A stretch of DNA of 64,000 nucleotides from an uncultured Eubacteriales bacterium (GCA_934502885.1 CAKSUT010000005.1:62001-126000); one strand, 5' to 3'; positions 36,344 to 46,360 are shown, counted from the first letter of the stretch. Notes: a model not told the origin generated them from the sequence alone. Made by a program: numbers and translations.

Positions 36344-36922
36344 ATGGAAATATTCATGCTCGCCCTTACGGCAATACTTCTCGAAAACTTCATCTTCGTG
36401 AAATTTCTCGGATGCTGTCCGTTCCTCGGACTTTCCGATAACCCCTCGACTGCTGTCGGTATGGGTTGCGCGGTTACGTTCGTTATGACGCTTTCCTGCG
36501 CCGCAACTAACCTCGTTTATAACCTCATTCTGGTAAATTATCACCTCGAATATCTCAAAACAATAGCGTTTATCCTCATAATTGCGGCTCTCGTTCAGCT
36601 TATCGAGATGTTTTTACGCCGTTATGTTCCGTCGCTTTATGCGGCGCTCGGAATTTACCTTCCGCTCATAACGACAAACTGCGCAATTCTCGGATGTGCT
36701 ATTCTCTGCATCCAGAAGAACTACGATTTTATCCACTCGGTACTCTACGGCTTCTTCTCCGCGCTCGGATTTACCATGGCAATAGTAATCTTTGCCGGTG
36801 TCCGCGCGAGAGTTGCACTCGCAGAGCCTCCCCGTGCTTTCAAAGGTATTCCCATAGCCCTTGTGACCGCCGGCCTTATAGCGATGGCATTCTCCGGCTT
36901 CCAAGGCGTAACAATAGCATAA
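36344..36922 (+). CDS. rnfA: Rnf complex subunit A
   Basis: 192 residues, six hydrophobic helices. LGCCPFLGLSDN near residue 22 and TTNCAILGCAI near 107 carry the paired cysteines, matching RnfE in inverted membrane topology. Core ion-channel-side subunit. Confidence 0.95.
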   Translation: MEIFMLALTAILLENFIFVKFLGCCPFLGLSDNPSTAVGMGCAVTFVMTLSCAATNLVYNLILVNYHLEYLKTIAFILIIAALVQLIEMFLRRYVPSLYAALGIYLPLITTNCAILGCAILCIQKNYDFIHSVLYGFFSALGFTMAIVIFAGVRARVALAEPPRAFKGIPIALVTAGLIAMAFSGFQGVTIA

Positions 36923-36934
36923 GGAGGGGAGAAG

Positions 36935-37768
36935 ATGAACGATATTTTGACAGCGGTGCTTTGGTTTGCGGTAATAAGCGGCGTACTCGGTGTTATTCTC
37001 GCCGTCGCAAGCAAGGTGTTTGAAGTTAAAACCGACGAACGAGTCGAAAAAGTACTCGAGATTCTTCCCGGCGCGAACTGCGGAGGATGCGGATACGCCG
37101 GTTGCGCGGCACTTGCCGATGCAATTGTAAAAGGCGACGCTCCGGCGAACTCCTGCAACGCAATGACAGCAGAGAAGGTGAACGAAATATGCGCCATTCT
37201 CGGTGTTGAGTCCTCCGGAGCGAAAGAGAGATACCGCGCTCAGGTCATGTGTTCGGGTTCAAATGATGTTGCCAAGAAAAAGTACATTTACGACGGCGTA
37301 CACGATTGTATAGCCGCGGCGGCTCTTGCCGGCGGCGACAAGCTTTGTCCCAACGGTTGTATCGGACTCGGAACCTGCGTTTCTTCGTGTAAATTCGGCG
37401 CAATATCCGTTGAGAACGGAGTTGCCGTTGTTGACAGCAAGAAGTGTGTCGCCTGCGGTGCGTGCGTCGGATCATGTCCCAAGCGCATTATAAAGCTTGT
37501 GCCGTTTGATTCCAAACACTGGGTCGGATGCGCTTCGCACGACAAAGGTGCGGTTACAAAGAGCTATTGCGACGTCGGATGTATCGGTTGCAAGCTCTGC
37601 GAAAAGAACTGTCCGGCAGGAGCCGTCAAAGTCACCGATTCCGTTGCCCAGATTGACTACAGTCTCTGCACGGACTGCGGCAAGTGCGAAGAGGTATGTC
37701 CGCGCAAGATAATACACTCTACAGCTTCCAAAAAAGAGCAGAACCCTGAAGCGGAGGCTGCAAGCTGA
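36935..37768 (+). CDS. rnfB: Rnf complex subunit B (ferredoxin-type)
   Basis: 277 residues: N-terminal membrane anchor (about 5-25), a Fe-S domain with CGGCGYAGC near residue 48, and three ferredoxin-type motifs CVACGACVGSCP (about 171), CIGCKLCEKNCP (about 215) and CTDCGKCEEVCP (about 244), plus an NGCIGLGTC block. It takes electrons from reduced ferredoxin. Last gene of the operon; a strong terminator follows. Confidence 0.95.
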   Translation: MNDILTAVLWFAVISGVLGVILAVASKVFEVKTDERVEKVLEILPGANCGGCGYAGCAALADAIVKGDAPANSCNAMTAEKVNEICAILGVESSGAKERYRAQVMCSGSNDVAKKKYIYDGVHDCIAAAALAGGDKLCPNGCIGLGTCVSSCKFGAISVENGVAVVDSKKCVACGACVGSCPKRIIKLVPFDSKHWVGCASHDKGAVTKSYCDVGCIGCKLCEKNCPAGAVKVTDSVAQIDYSLCTDCGKCEEVCPRKIIHSTASKKEQNPEAEAAS

Positions 37769-37786
37769 GTGCCTGAAATTAACATA

Positions 37787-37830
37787 AAATGCACCCAACG
37801 GCTCACACTGCCGTTGGGTGCATTTGTTTT
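37787..37830 (+). terminator. Intrinsic terminator of the rnf operon
   Basis: A 16-bp perfect stem (arm AAATGCACCCAACGGC) with a 7-base loop, followed by GTTTTA. It also separates rnfB from the convergent DUF1846 gene. Confidence 0.85.
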
Positions 37831-37843
37831 ATGCAACGCAAAA

Positions 37844-39328
37844 TCAGATATGGAAAAGGCTCTTATTCTGATACTCGGGAGAGCAGGTGAGGTTCACCTT
37901 TAGCTTTCTGAATATCGACGAGTCAACCGACGAAAGAATTACAGATGAGTGTGCTTCGCATCCGGCAAGCTCGGGAAGCATAGACAGCGCAAGAGCCGCT
38001 GTGCTGTTGTTTGCCGCACTTACAGAAAGCGCAACGAGAATTTCGTCGATATGAAGCCTCGGGTTCTTGCTTCCGAGATACGTGACCTTGAGATCCTGGA
38101 CAGGCTCGATGAGCGTTGATGGAATAAGCTCATAGGCATCATCTATTCCGGCGAGATGCTTGAGCGAATTGAGTACAACCGCCGCCGACGCTCCGAGAAG
38201 CTCCTTTGTTTTGCCGGTTATTATCGTGCCGTCCTTAAGCTCGATTGCCGCCGCCGGTTCACCGGTTTCGCGTCCTATTCTTTCTGCCGCGGTGACGACG
38301 GCTCTGTCGGAGGTGGAAATGCCGGCACTGTTCATTATAAGCTCAATCTTATCAGCTTCGCCTATATGAGTACCGTGCTTTCTCTCTTCGCAGAGAGCCG
38401 TGTAATAACGGCGGATAATCTCCTGCTTTGACGCTTCGCACACAGCTTCATCGTCGAATATGCAGTTGCCTGCCATATTGACTCCCATGTCGGTAGGGGA
38501 CTTATAGGGAGATTCGCCGTATATCTTCTTAAACATTGTGTTCAGAACCGGGAAAATCTCAATGTCGCGGTTGTAGTTTATCGTAACCTTGCCGTATGCC
38601 TCATAGTGGAACGGGTCAATCATGTTCACGTCGTTGAGATCCGCCGTTGCCGCTTCATACGCAAGATTTACCGGGTGCTTGAGCGGAAGATTCCATATCG
38701 GGAATGTCTCAAACTTTGCATAGCCTGCTTCTATGCCTCTTTTATGCTCGTGATAGAGCTGTGAAAGGCAGGCAGCCATCTTTCCGCAACCGGGACCGGG
38801 GGCAGTTATAACCACGAGAGAACGCGTCGTTTCGATGTAGTCATTCTTTCCGTAGCCGTCATCACTCACGATGAGGGAAATGTTGGAGGGATACCCCTCG
38901 ATTTTATAGTGCGTAAACACCTTAATGCCGCCGGAAGAAAGCTTGGTTTTCAGCGCATCAGCCGCCGGTTCACCCTCATACTGCGTGATTACAACGCTTC
39001 CGACATAAAGTCCTACGCTTCTGAACATATCGATAAGGCGCAGAACCTCATTGTCATAAGTGATGCCGAGATCGCCTCTCTTTTTTTTTGCGTTTATCGC
39101 CTGTGCGCTGACCGCGATTACGATTTCCGCCTGATCCTTAAGCTGAAGAAGCATTTTAAGCTTGCTGTCGGGCTGAAAACCGGGAAGCACGCGCGAAGCG
39201 TGGTGATCATCAAAAAGCTTTCCGCCGAACTCCATGTAGAGCTTTCCGCCGAACTGAGAAATTCTCTTCTTTATCTGCTCGGATTGCATTTTGATGTATT
39301 TGTCGTTGTCAAAACCTATCTTAAACAT
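37844..39328 (-). CDS. DUF1846 family protein
   Basis: 494 residues. GFDNDKYIKMQSEQI, FGGKLFDDHHASRVLPG and DLGITYDNEVLRLIDMF identify the UPF0371/DUF1846 family of Firmicutes. A GPGCGKMAACLSQ segment near residue 180 looks like a nucleotide-binding loop. Function is unknown. Single gene with its own upstream gap; the terminator of rnfB lies beyond its stop. Confidence 0.92.
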   Translation of the reverse strand: MFKIGFDNDKYIKMQSEQIKKRISQFGGKLYMEFGGKLFDDHHASRVLPGFQPDSKLKMLLQLKDQAEIVIAVSAQAINAKKKRGDLGITYDNEVLRLIDMFRSVGLYVGSVVITQYEGEPAADALKTKLSSGGIKVFTHYKIEGYPSNISLIVSDDGYGKNDYIETTRSLVVITAPGPGCGKMAACLSQLYHEHKRGIEAGYAKFETFPIWNLPLKHPVNLAYEAATADLNDVNMIDPFHYEAYGKVTINYNRDIEIFPVLNTMFKKIYGESPYKSPTDMGVNMAGNCIFDDEAVCEASKQEIIRRYYTALCEERKHGTHIGEADKIELIMNSAGISTSDRAVVTAAERIGRETGEPAAAIELKDGTIITGKTKELLGASAAVVLNSLKHLAGIDDAYELIPSTLIEPVQDLKVTYLGSKNPRLHIDEILVALSVSAANNSTAALALSMLPELAGCEAHSSVILSSVDSSIFRKLKVNLTCSPEYQNKSLFHI

Positions 39329-39544
39329 TTACACGTCCCCTTTTACACATAATCGACCGATTTTACCACGTTTCGCACTTTTTTTCCACTTAGTAATTGT
39401 TAAATAATTCATAATAATCGACGTAAATTATGACTTTGAAAAAATATTTACCAAATAAGCCTATAAAATGCATTAAATAAGTGATATACTTACCGTAAAA
39501 GTGTGGTGGTGTACCCAAAACACAAAACTAAGGAGCGTGGTTTC

Positions 39545-39748
39545 ATGGAAAGCAAGATAAGGCAGTTCTCTGTGGGAGATATACTTCTCATGAAAAAGCC
39601 TCACGCCTGCGCGCCCTCGGCGGATAAATTTGAAGTTCTTCGCCTCGGAAGTGATATAAAAATAAGATGCTGTAACTGCCGTCACGAAGTGTCGGTTGCG
39701 AGAATAAAGCTTGAGAAAAATATAAAAAGAGTGATAAGCGAAAACTGA
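39545..39748 (+). CDS. DUF951 protein (small zinc-finger-like)
   Basis: 67 residues from ATG 39545 with AAGGAG upstream (a longer frame from 39503 is unlikely). FSVGDILLMKKPHAC, KFEVLRLGSDIKIRC and CRHEVSVARIKLEK match DUF951. The cysteines (C, CC, C) could bind metal. In Bacillus the relative (YyzM) is small and near-origin. Function unknown. Followed by prfA. Confidence 0.82.
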   Translation: MESKIRQFSVGDILLMKKPHACAPSADKFEVLRLGSDIKIRCCNCRHEVSVARIKLEKNIKRVISEN

Positions 39749-39771
39749 AATACGAAAGTGAGTTTGCATTT

Positions 39772-40845
39772 ATGTTTGAAGGATTGGCGGAAGCCGAGAA
39801 GAAATACGAGAAAATAAACGAAATGCTCATGCAGCCGGATATCGTTTCGGACACCGAAAAATATTCAAAGCTCATGCGTGAACACAAGTTAATGACACCG
39901 GTAATCGAGAAATACCGTGAATACAATGCCGTTTTGAAAAGCATATCGGAATACGAGGAAATAATCTCGGACAAAGATTCCGACCGTGACCTTGCGGCAC
40001 TTGCAGAGGAGGAGCTTGAGGAGTCCAAAAAAACGCTTAAGACAGTGATCGGCGAGCTTAAAATACTTCTTCTGCCGAAAGACGAGAACGACGACAGAAA
40101 CGTAATCATTGAGATACGTGCCGGTACGGGAGGAGACGAAGCGGCGCTGTTTGCCTACGACCTTTACAGAATGTACAATATGTATGCCGAAACTGCAGGC
40201 TTTAAAGTGGAGCTTATGAACGCCAACGAAACCGAAATGGGCGGCTTCAAGGAAGTTTCCTTTATGGTCGAGGGAGACGGAGCCTACTCGCGCTTCAAAT
40301 TCGAGAGCGGCGTACACAGAGTCCAGCGTGTTCCGGAAACCGAAGCGCAGGGACGCATACACACCTCCGCCGTTACCGTTGCCGTGCTTCCGGAAGCGGA
40401 GGAAATAGATGTCAAAATTGACCCGTCAGACCTTGAAATAGACACCTTCCGAAGCGGAGGCGCCGGCGGTCAGCATGTTAACAAAACCGATTCCGCAATC
40501 AGAATTACGCATAAACCGACGGGAATTGTAGTCGAATGTCAGGATGAGCGAAGCCAGCACAAGAACAGAGACAAGGCTATGAAAATGCTCCGTACAAAGC
40601 TCTTTGACGCAGAGTGCGAGAAGCAGGAGAAGGCGATCGCAAGCGAAAGAAAGAGTCAGGTCGGCTCCGGAGACAGAAGCGAACGCATTCGCACATACAA
40701 TTTTCCGCAGGGGCGTCTCACCGACCACAGAATAGGTCTCACACTTTATTCGCTCGACGCCATACTCAACGGAAAGCTTGGCGATGTGATAGATGCGCTC
40801 ATAAACGCGGACCGCGCGGAAAAGCTGTCGTCTGCGGAATTCTGA
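39772..40845 (+). CDS. prfA: Peptide chain release factor 1
   Basis: 357 residues. It reads UAA and UAG. The hydrolysis motif GGQ is in GGAGGQHVNKTDSA near residue 233, and the codon-recognition region has VQRVPETEAQGRIHTSA near 183, as in Bacillus RF1. Full length. No prmC (glutamine methyltransferase) follows directly, but a TsaC/Sua5 gene does, a common Firmicute neighbour of prfA-prmC. Confidence 0.96.
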   Translation: MFEGLAEAEKKYEKINEMLMQPDIVSDTEKYSKLMREHKLMTPVIEKYREYNAVLKSISEYEEIISDKDSDRDLAALAEEELEESKKTLKTVIGELKILLLPKDENDDRNVIIEIRAGTGGDEAALFAYDLYRMYNMYAETAGFKVELMNANETEMGGFKEVSFMVEGDGAYSRFKFESGVHRVQRVPETEAQGRIHTSAVTVAVLPEAEEIDVKIDPSDLEIDTFRSGGAGGQHVNKTDSAIRITHKPTGIVVECQDERSQHKNRDKAMKMLRTKLFDAECEKQEKAIASERKSQVGSGDRSERIRTYNFPQGRLTDHRIGLTLYSLDAILNGKLGDVIDALINADRAEKLSSAEF

Positions 40846-40878
40846 TAAAAACCAAGAAAGGGACAGTCGATTATTTTT

Positions 40879-41937
40879 ATGAAAAACACGAAAATACTCC
40901 GCGTTTCGGATAAACTTGCGGACGACGATATCCGTAAGCTCTCCGAAGCGGCGGAGGCGATACGCAACGGCAAGCTTGTAGCGTTCCCGACCGAAACCGT
41001 TTACGGTCTCGGCGCAAACGCACTTGACTCCGATGCCGTCAAAACAATATTCGCGGCGAAGGGCAGACCTCAGGATAATCCGCTCATTGTACACCTTTCG
41101 TCGGCGGAGGATATCGAAAAATACGCCTATGCGTCAGAAAATAAGCTGTTTCCGCTTATCTCGGATTTGTTCCCGGCCCCGCTTACCGTCATACTGAAGA
41201 AGCGCGGCATTATACCAGATGTTGTAAGCGCGAACCTTGACACCGTCGGCTTCAGAATACCTCTTAACCGCATTGCGAGAAAACTCATCGAGCTTTCGGG
41301 TGTTCCGATAGCGGCTCCGTCCGCAAACCTTTCGGGACGTCCGAGTCCGACAAAGGCAGAACACGTCATTGAAGATATGATGGGACGTGCGGATATCATA
41401 ATCGACGGCGGAAGCTGTGATGTCGGAGTCGAATCGACGATTGTCACGCTTGCCACAACTCTGCCGACACTTCTTCGTCCCGGCGGAATAAGCATTGAAA
41501 CTCTCGAATCACGGCTCGGTGAAGTCGCGGTGTCGTCCGCAGTTCTTTCCGAGATGAAAAGCGGTGAGGTTGCCGCAGCACCCGGAATGAAGTACCGTCA
41601 CTATGCGCCCAAAGCGCCAGTTGTTCTTGTTATAGGGGGCTCGCAAAGCGCCGTAAAGTACATAAACGAAAAGGCTGTCGGGAAAGACTGCGCCGTTTTG
41701 TGCTTCGACGAAGAAAAAGAGCTCATTAAGGCAACCCACGTCATAACAATAGGTCGTGAACACGACCTTGACGCGCAGGGGAGAAACGTTTTCGATGCGC
41801 TGAGACTTACCGATTCGCTCGACAACGGCAAGGTAACGGAAATATATGCGCGTACAACGGGTGACTTTCACGGCGTCGGACTCGCTGTATACAACAGGCT
41901 TCTTAAGGCTTCGGGTTTTAATGTCGTAAAGCTTTGA
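40879..41937 (+). CDS. L-threonylcarbamoyladenylate synthase (TsaC/Sua5)
   Basis: 352 residues. YrdC-type catalytic domain (about 15-205) with AFPTETVYGLGANA, KGRPQDNPLIVH and APSANLSGRPSPT, then a Sua5 C-terminal domain to the end. It makes threonylcarbamoyl-AMP for t6A37 in tRNA. The two-domain Sua5 form is usual in Firmicutes. Confidence 0.95.
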   Translation: MKNTKILRVSDKLADDDIRKLSEAAEAIRNGKLVAFPTETVYGLGANALDSDAVKTIFAAKGRPQDNPLIVHLSSAEDIEKYAYASENKLFPLISDLFPAPLTVILKKRGIIPDVVSANLDTVGFRIPLNRIARKLIELSGVPIAAPSANLSGRPSPTKAEHVIEDMMGRADIIIDGGSCDVGVESTIVTLATTLPTLLRPGGISIETLESRLGEVAVSSAVLSEMKSGEVAAAPGMKYRHYAPKAPVVLVIGGSQSAVKYINEKAVGKDCAVLCFDEEKELIKATHVITIGREHDLDAQGRNVFDALRLTDSLDNGKVTEIYARTTGDFHGVGLAVYNRLLKASGFNVVKL

Positions 41938-41966
41938 GGACACAATATGTGAAGGCAGGTGAAGTT

Positions 41967-42593
41967 ATGCTGATACTCGGACTTACCGGTCAGAGCGGCT
42001 CGGGAAAATCGACTCTTGCCGAGAAGCTTGTGTCGGAGGGATTTGTTCATATCGACTGCGACAAGCTCGCGCGCGAGGCTGTGGCAAAGGGTACTGAATG
42101 CCTTGATGAACTTGTCGCGGCGTTCGGCGAACAGATTCTCTTGCCGAACGGCGAACTTGACAGAAAAAAGTTAGCGTCGATTGCATTTTCCGACAAAGAA
42201 AAGCTCGCATTGCTCAACGGTATTACGCATAAGCATATAAAGATTCTTCTCAAGGAGTATATAGCCAAGGCAAAGGAAAGCGGAGCAGTGGGATGTGTCG
42301 TTGACGCTCCGACACTGTTTGAAGCAGGCGTCGACTCTCTTTGCGGCGTAACTGCCGCTGTAATTTCCGACTTTGACACGAGAGTTGAGCGTATAATGAA
42401 GCGTGACGGAATTTCTCGTGACGACGCGCTTCTGCGCTGTAAAGCTCAGCACGACAACTCATACTATGAAAGCAAGTGCGACTATGTCATAAAAAACGAT
42501 TCCGACAAAGCTGCTTTCAGCGAAGCGATTGCAAGCTTTTGCTTTGAGCTTAAAGAGCATATTAAAACGAACCGAAAGGAATTCATGTCATGA
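41967..42593 (+). CDS. coaE: Dephospho-CoA kinase
   Basis: About 208 residues. P-loop GLTGQSGSGKST at residue 5, DCDKLAREA and VVDAPTLFEAG follow. Last step of CoA synthesis. ATG 41967 with GGTGAAG upstream was preferred to an earlier in-frame start at 41934. It overlaps the transglycosylase gene by four bases. Confidence 0.95.
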   Translation: MLILGLTGQSGSGKSTLAEKLVSEGFVHIDCDKLAREAVAKGTECLDELVAAFGEQILLPNGELDRKKLASIAFSDKEKLALLNGITHKHIKILLKEYIAKAKESGAVGCVVDAPTLFEAGVDSLCGVTAAVISDFDTRVERIMKRDGISRDDALLRCKAQHDNSYYESKCDYVIKNDSDKAAFSEAIASFCFELKEHIKTNRKEFMS

Positions 42594-43135
42594 AAAAGAC
42601 TTTTGCGGCGATTGTCGCGATTATTATTGTTTCGGTATGTATAGGTGCCGCGTGGGAGAGAATAGACAAAGCGCTGATGCTAAGAAATTACGGCTTCAAG
42701 TACGAGGAATATGTTGAAAGGTACTCAGCCGAGTATTCCGTTCCTCAGGAGGTGATATACGCCGTTATAAAATGCGAGAGCGATTTTGTTCCCGACGCCG
42801 TGTCCCCGAAGGGTGCTGTGGGACTTATGCAGATGATGCCCGAAACCTACGATTGGCTCTGCACAAAGCTCGGTGAGACGAGAGATTCTCTCTATAATCC
42901 CGAGACAAGCATAAAGTACGGAACTTATTACCTCAGCTATCTCTGGGATCGCTTCGGAATATGGGAAAACTGCTTCGCTGCTTACAACGCCGGCGAAACA
43001 AAGGTAAGCTCGTGGCTTGAAAACGCAGAATACGCAGAGGACGGCAGACTTACCTACATACCGTATGAGGAAACAAGAAAGTATGTAAAAAAAGTAAACG
43101 ATGCGGTAGAAGCATATAAAGAATTATTGTATTGA
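42590..43135 (+). CDS. Lytic murein transglycosylase (SLT domain)
   Basis: 181 residues: N-terminal membrane anchor (about 4-22) and an SLT domain whose catalytic Glu is in KCESDF near residue 62, with GAVGLMQMMPET and AAYNAG after it. It cleaves peptidoglycan glycan strands at the outside of the membrane. In other Firmicutes SLT genes often sit beside coaE, as here. Confidence 0.93.
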   Translation: MKKTFAAIVAIIIVSVCIGAAWERIDKALMLRNYGFKYEEYVERYSAEYSVPQEVIYAVIKCESDFVPDAVSPKGAVGLMQMMPETYDWLCTKLGETRDSLYNPETSIKYGTYYLSYLWDRFGIWENCFAAYNAGETKVSSWLENAEYAEDGRLTYIPYEETRKYVKKVNDAVEAYKELLY

Positions 43136-43156
43136 TAAAGAAAGGTTGTGTGCTTA

Positions 43157-44572
43157 ATGGATAAGGAACAGACAAAGGGCGAAGAACTCAAAGAGAAACT
43201 TTTCGCCGAGAAGAAAGACACCTACAGTGCTATGGACGCCGCCGAAACGGAAGCCGCCTACAAATACTGTGACGGTTATATGGATTTTCTCCGCCACGTA
43301 AAAACAGAGAGAGAAACCGTAGCGGAAACAGAGAAGCTTCTTCTTGAGAACGGTTTCAAACCGTTTGAGTACGGCGCAAAATATAAGTGCGGCGACAAGC
43401 TCTACCTCAACAACAGAGGCAAAGCAATATACATTATCGTCGTCGGAAGCGACAGCCTCGACGAGGGTATCTCCATCGCCGCGGCTCATATCGACAGCCC
43501 GAGAATAGACCTCAAGCAGAATCCCCTCTATGAGGACGGCGGCATGGCGTTTTTTAAGACACACTACTACGGCGGAATCAAGAAGTATCAGTGGGTGACT
43601 ATACCGCTTGCGCTTCACGGCACTGTCGTAAAGAAGGACGGTACGAAAATCGATGTCTGCATAGGCGAAGACGAAAGCGATCCCGTATTCTGCATAACCG
43701 ACCTTCTGCCTCACCTCGGCGCACAGCAGTCGGCAAAAACTCTCGGAACGGCATTCACCGGTGAGAACCTCAACATTCTTGTCGGAAGCCGCCCCTATGA
43801 CGACGAAAAGCTCACGAAAGGCGACGCGATAAAACTCAAGGTTCTTGAGTATCTCAACGACAGATACGGAATTACAGAGGAGGATTTCCTTTCGTCCGAA
43901 CTCTGCCTTGTCCCTGCTGAAAAGCCGAGGGATCTCGGTTTTGACCGCAGTATGATTATTTCCTACGGTCACGACGACAGAGTGTGCGCATATCCCATCG
44001 TGACGGCAACCCTCGAAGCTATGAACAGCAATCCGAAGAATACAATGGTAACAATCCTTGCCGATAAGGAAGAAACCGGAAGCGACGGAAACACCGGTAT
44101 GCAGTCATATGCGTTTGAGAATATGCTTGCGGAACTCGCTCTCGCAACCGGCGCAAATTACAGAAAGATGATGTCTAAGTCAAAGTGCCTCTCCGCAGAC
44201 GTAAACGCTTGCTTTGACCCGAATTTTGCGGATGTTTACGAAGCGAAGAACGCCGCTTTTATCAACAAGGGCGTTTCTGTCACGAAGTTTACCGGTGCAA
44301 GAGGCAAGTCCAGCACAAACGACGCTCACGCGGAGTATGTTGCCGAGATACGCAATATCTTCGACAACGGCGGTGTTACGTGGCAGATGGCGGAACTCGG
44401 AAAGGTCGATCAGGGCGGCGGCGGTACTGTCGCAATGTATATTTCCGAGCTTAACGTTGATACGATAGACGTAGGCGTCCCCGTACTCTGTATGCACGCA
44501 CCCTATGAAGTTGTATCGAAAACCGACGTATATATGGCTCATAAGGCTTTCTGCGCTTTCTTTGAGAGATAA
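43157..44572 (+). CDS. M18 family aminopeptidase
   Basis: About 471 residues. AAHIDSPRIDLK near residue 112 and KEETGSDGNTG near 306 carry metal and catalytic residues of the M18 (aspartyl/vacuolar) aminopeptidases; YGHDDRVCAY near 275 is also typical. Cytosolic, probably removes N-terminal acidic or neutral residues from peptides. ATG 43157 was chosen over GTG 43148. Confidence 0.93.
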   Translation: MDKEQTKGEELKEKLFAEKKDTYSAMDAAETEAAYKYCDGYMDFLRHVKTERETVAETEKLLLENGFKPFEYGAKYKCGDKLYLNNRGKAIYIIVVGSDSLDEGISIAAAHIDSPRIDLKQNPLYEDGGMAFFKTHYYGGIKKYQWVTIPLALHGTVVKKDGTKIDVCIGEDESDPVFCITDLLPHLGAQQSAKTLGTAFTGENLNILVGSRPYDDEKLTKGDAIKLKVLEYLNDRYGITEEDFLSSELCLVPAEKPRDLGFDRSMIISYGHDDRVCAYPIVTATLEAMNSNPKNTMVTILADKEETGSDGNTGMQSYAFENMLAELALATGANYRKMMSKSKCLSADVNACFDPNFADVYEAKNAAFINKGVSVTKFTGARGKSSTNDAHAEYVAEIRNIFDNGGVTWQMAELGKVDQGGGGTVAMYISELNVDTIDVGVPVLCMHAPYEVVSKTDVYMAHKAFCAFFER

Positions 44573-44585
44573 GGAGGACAAGTCT

Positions 44586-45446
44586 ATGATGTTCATGGGA
44601 ACAAGTGCCGGCGAGGGAACGCCCGCACCGTTCTGCAAGTGCAAGTATTGTGTGACTGCACGCGAAAGAGGCGGCAGAGAACTGAGACTCCGTTCTTCGT
44701 TCAGGCTTGACGAATTCAACGCGATAGACCTCGGTCACGACAGCGTTGCAACGGCGCAAAAGCTCGGCGTTGATTTTGTAAATGTACGCAATGTTTTCTA
44801 CACGCACACTCACGACGACCATTTTGACCACCAGCTCATATGGACAAGAAGCGTTGCGGAGCACATTCCCGAGCCGCTGAATCTTTGGTTTTCGGAGGAG
44901 GGAATACGTGTACTTGAGGACTCTCTCTACACTTGCAAATACACCGCAACTTCAAAGGACTACTTCGGTGAAAGCAACGTAAAGCTCCATGTTCTCAGGC
45001 ATTACGAAGAAACCGATTGCGGAGACTATCTCGTCACCGCAATACCGGGATTCCACCGCACCGCATACGAAAATCTGAGCAACAATCTCATATTCAAGTC
45101 AAAAGCTGACGGCAAAACACTTCTTTACGCGCTTGACACAGGTCTTTACCCGGACGATGCTTTTGAAAAAATACGCGGCTGCAAATTCGACGTTGCGATA
45201 ACAGAGCATACATTTCCGACTCTTGACAAGGATTTTCCCGGCGGTGTCGCCGTACACATGGATACAAAACGCACGATTATGTTTTTCGATAAGCTCCGCG
45301 AAATCGGTTGCATTGACGACACATCGAAGCTGTTTGTTACGCACACATCGCCGTTTGGCTCGAATTACAAGGAGCAGTGTGAGTATTTCGAAAAGCTTGA
45401 CAGACCCTACAAGATAACGGTCGCTTACGACGGCTTGGAAATATAA
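44586..45446 (+). CDS. PhnP-like MBL-fold metallohydrolase
   Basis: 286 residues. THTHDDHFDH (about 74-82) is the two-metal site of beta-lactamase-fold hydrolases, and CKCKYC near residue 16 is the extra zinc-type cysteine motif seen in PhnP. PhnP acts on cyclic ribosyl phosphates, but no phn genes are present, so the substrate is unknown. ATG 44586 follows AAGGAGG; the longer frame overlaps the peptidase. A strong terminator follows the gene. Confidence 0.85.
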   Translation: MMFMGTSAGEGTPAPFCKCKYCVTARERGGRELRLRSSFRLDEFNAIDLGHDSVATAQKLGVDFVNVRNVFYTHTHDDHFDHQLIWTRSVAEHIPEPLNLWFSEEGIRVLEDSLYTCKYTATSKDYFGESNVKLHVLRHYEETDCGDYLVTAIPGFHRTAYENLSNNLIFKSKADGKTLLYALDTGLYPDDAFEKIRGCKFDVAITEHTFPTLDKDFPGGVAVHMDTKRTIMFFDKLREIGCIDDTSKLFVTHTSPFGSNYKEQCEYFEKLDRPYKITVAYDGLEI

Positions 45447-45453
45447 GACCGAA

Positions 45454-45490
45454 AAAAAGAGAGGCGAAAGCATCGTCTCTCTTTTTCGTT
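45454..45490. terminator. Intrinsic terminator between MBL hydrolase and parA
   Basis: Arms AAAAAGAGAGGCGA and TCGTCTCTCTTTTT, with one G-U pair and a 5-base loop. A runs and T runs on opposite sides make it usable by both convergent genes. Confidence 0.8.
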
Positions 45491-45503
45491 TGCTATTTAA
45501 AAA

Positions 45504-46274
45504 TTACCCCTCTGTTCTGATTATTTCCCGGGCAATTTCAAGATACGCCGCCGCACCCTTTGAGTATTTATCGTAAAACAGCGCAGGTGTGCCGTAACTC
45601 GGCGCTTCGCTAAGCTTTACGTTTCTCGGGACGGGAGTCTTGTATATTTTTCCCGGGAAATGCTTCTTAATTTCTTCGAGAACCTGAAGGGAAAGATTGA
45701 GTCTGCCGTCGAACATCGTGATAATCACGCCAAGAAGCTCGAGAGTGGGGTTGTAAAGGCGCTTTACCTGTGCGATTGTCATCGTGAGCTGAGAAAGACC
45801 CTCGAGTGCGTAATACTCACACTGCATCGGCACAATCACGCCGTCGGCCGCACAAAGAGCGTTTATCGTAAGAAGGCTCAGCGACGGGGGACAGTCTATG
45901 AAAATGTAGTCGTAGTTGTCCTTCAAAAGGTCAAGCGCTTTTGTAAGTCTGAACTCTCTCTCGTTTATATCTACAAGCTCAACCTCCGCGCCTGCAAGAG
46001 CAATGTTGGAGGGGAGAAGATCCAGATTAGGAAACTTCGTCTTCGCAACTATGTCAGTTACTAATTTCGCGTTTATAAGAGCATCGTAAACCGACTTGTC
46101 CGTTCGCTTGCTGATGCCGACGCCGCTCGTCGAATTACCCTGAGGATCGAGATCCACGAGAAGAGTCTTTTTGCCGAGTGCTCCCGTGCTTGCGGCAAGA
46201 TTAACGGCAGAAGTCGTTTTTCCGACGCCGCCCTTCTGATTTGCAAAGGAGTATATTTTGCAGGTTCTGTTCAT
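45504..46274 (-). CDS. parA: ParA-family chromosome partitioning ATPase (Soj-like)
   Basis: 256 residues. The deviant Walker A motif KGGVGKTTSAVN starts at residue 14, DLDPQGNST and DCPPSLSLLT follow. This is the short Soj type without an N-terminal DNA-binding extension. It normally pairs with parB/spo0J on the same strand, but downstream lies only a terminator, so parB is not adjacent. The ATG 46274 has AAAGGAATGG upstream and a consensus promoter. Role: chromosome segregation or origin control, inferred from family. Confidence 0.92.
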   Translation of the reverse strand: MNRTCKIYSFANQKGGVGKTTSAVNLAASTGALGKKTLLVDLDPQGNSTSGVGISKRTDKSVYDALINAKLVTDIVAKTKFPNLDLLPSNIALAGAEVELVDINEREFRLTKALDLLKDNYDYIFIDCPPSLSLLTINALCAADGVIVPMQCEYYALEGLSQLTMTIAQVKRLYNPTLELLGVIITMFDGRLNLSLQVLEEIKKHFPGKIYKTPVPRNVKLSEAPSYGTPALFYDKYSKGAAAYLEIAREIIRTEG

Positions 46275-46360
46275 TTCAAACGACCATTCCTTTAACTTAT
46301 GTCGAATATGCGCAAATAAATGACGGACAAATCAAAAGAGATCTCCGTACTTTCCCGTAT

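Noticed and set aside
35399..36544. 381-residue frame antisense to rnfG/rnfE/rnfA
   Set aside because: Covers three confident Rnf genes on the other strand and reads as low-complexity charged sequence.
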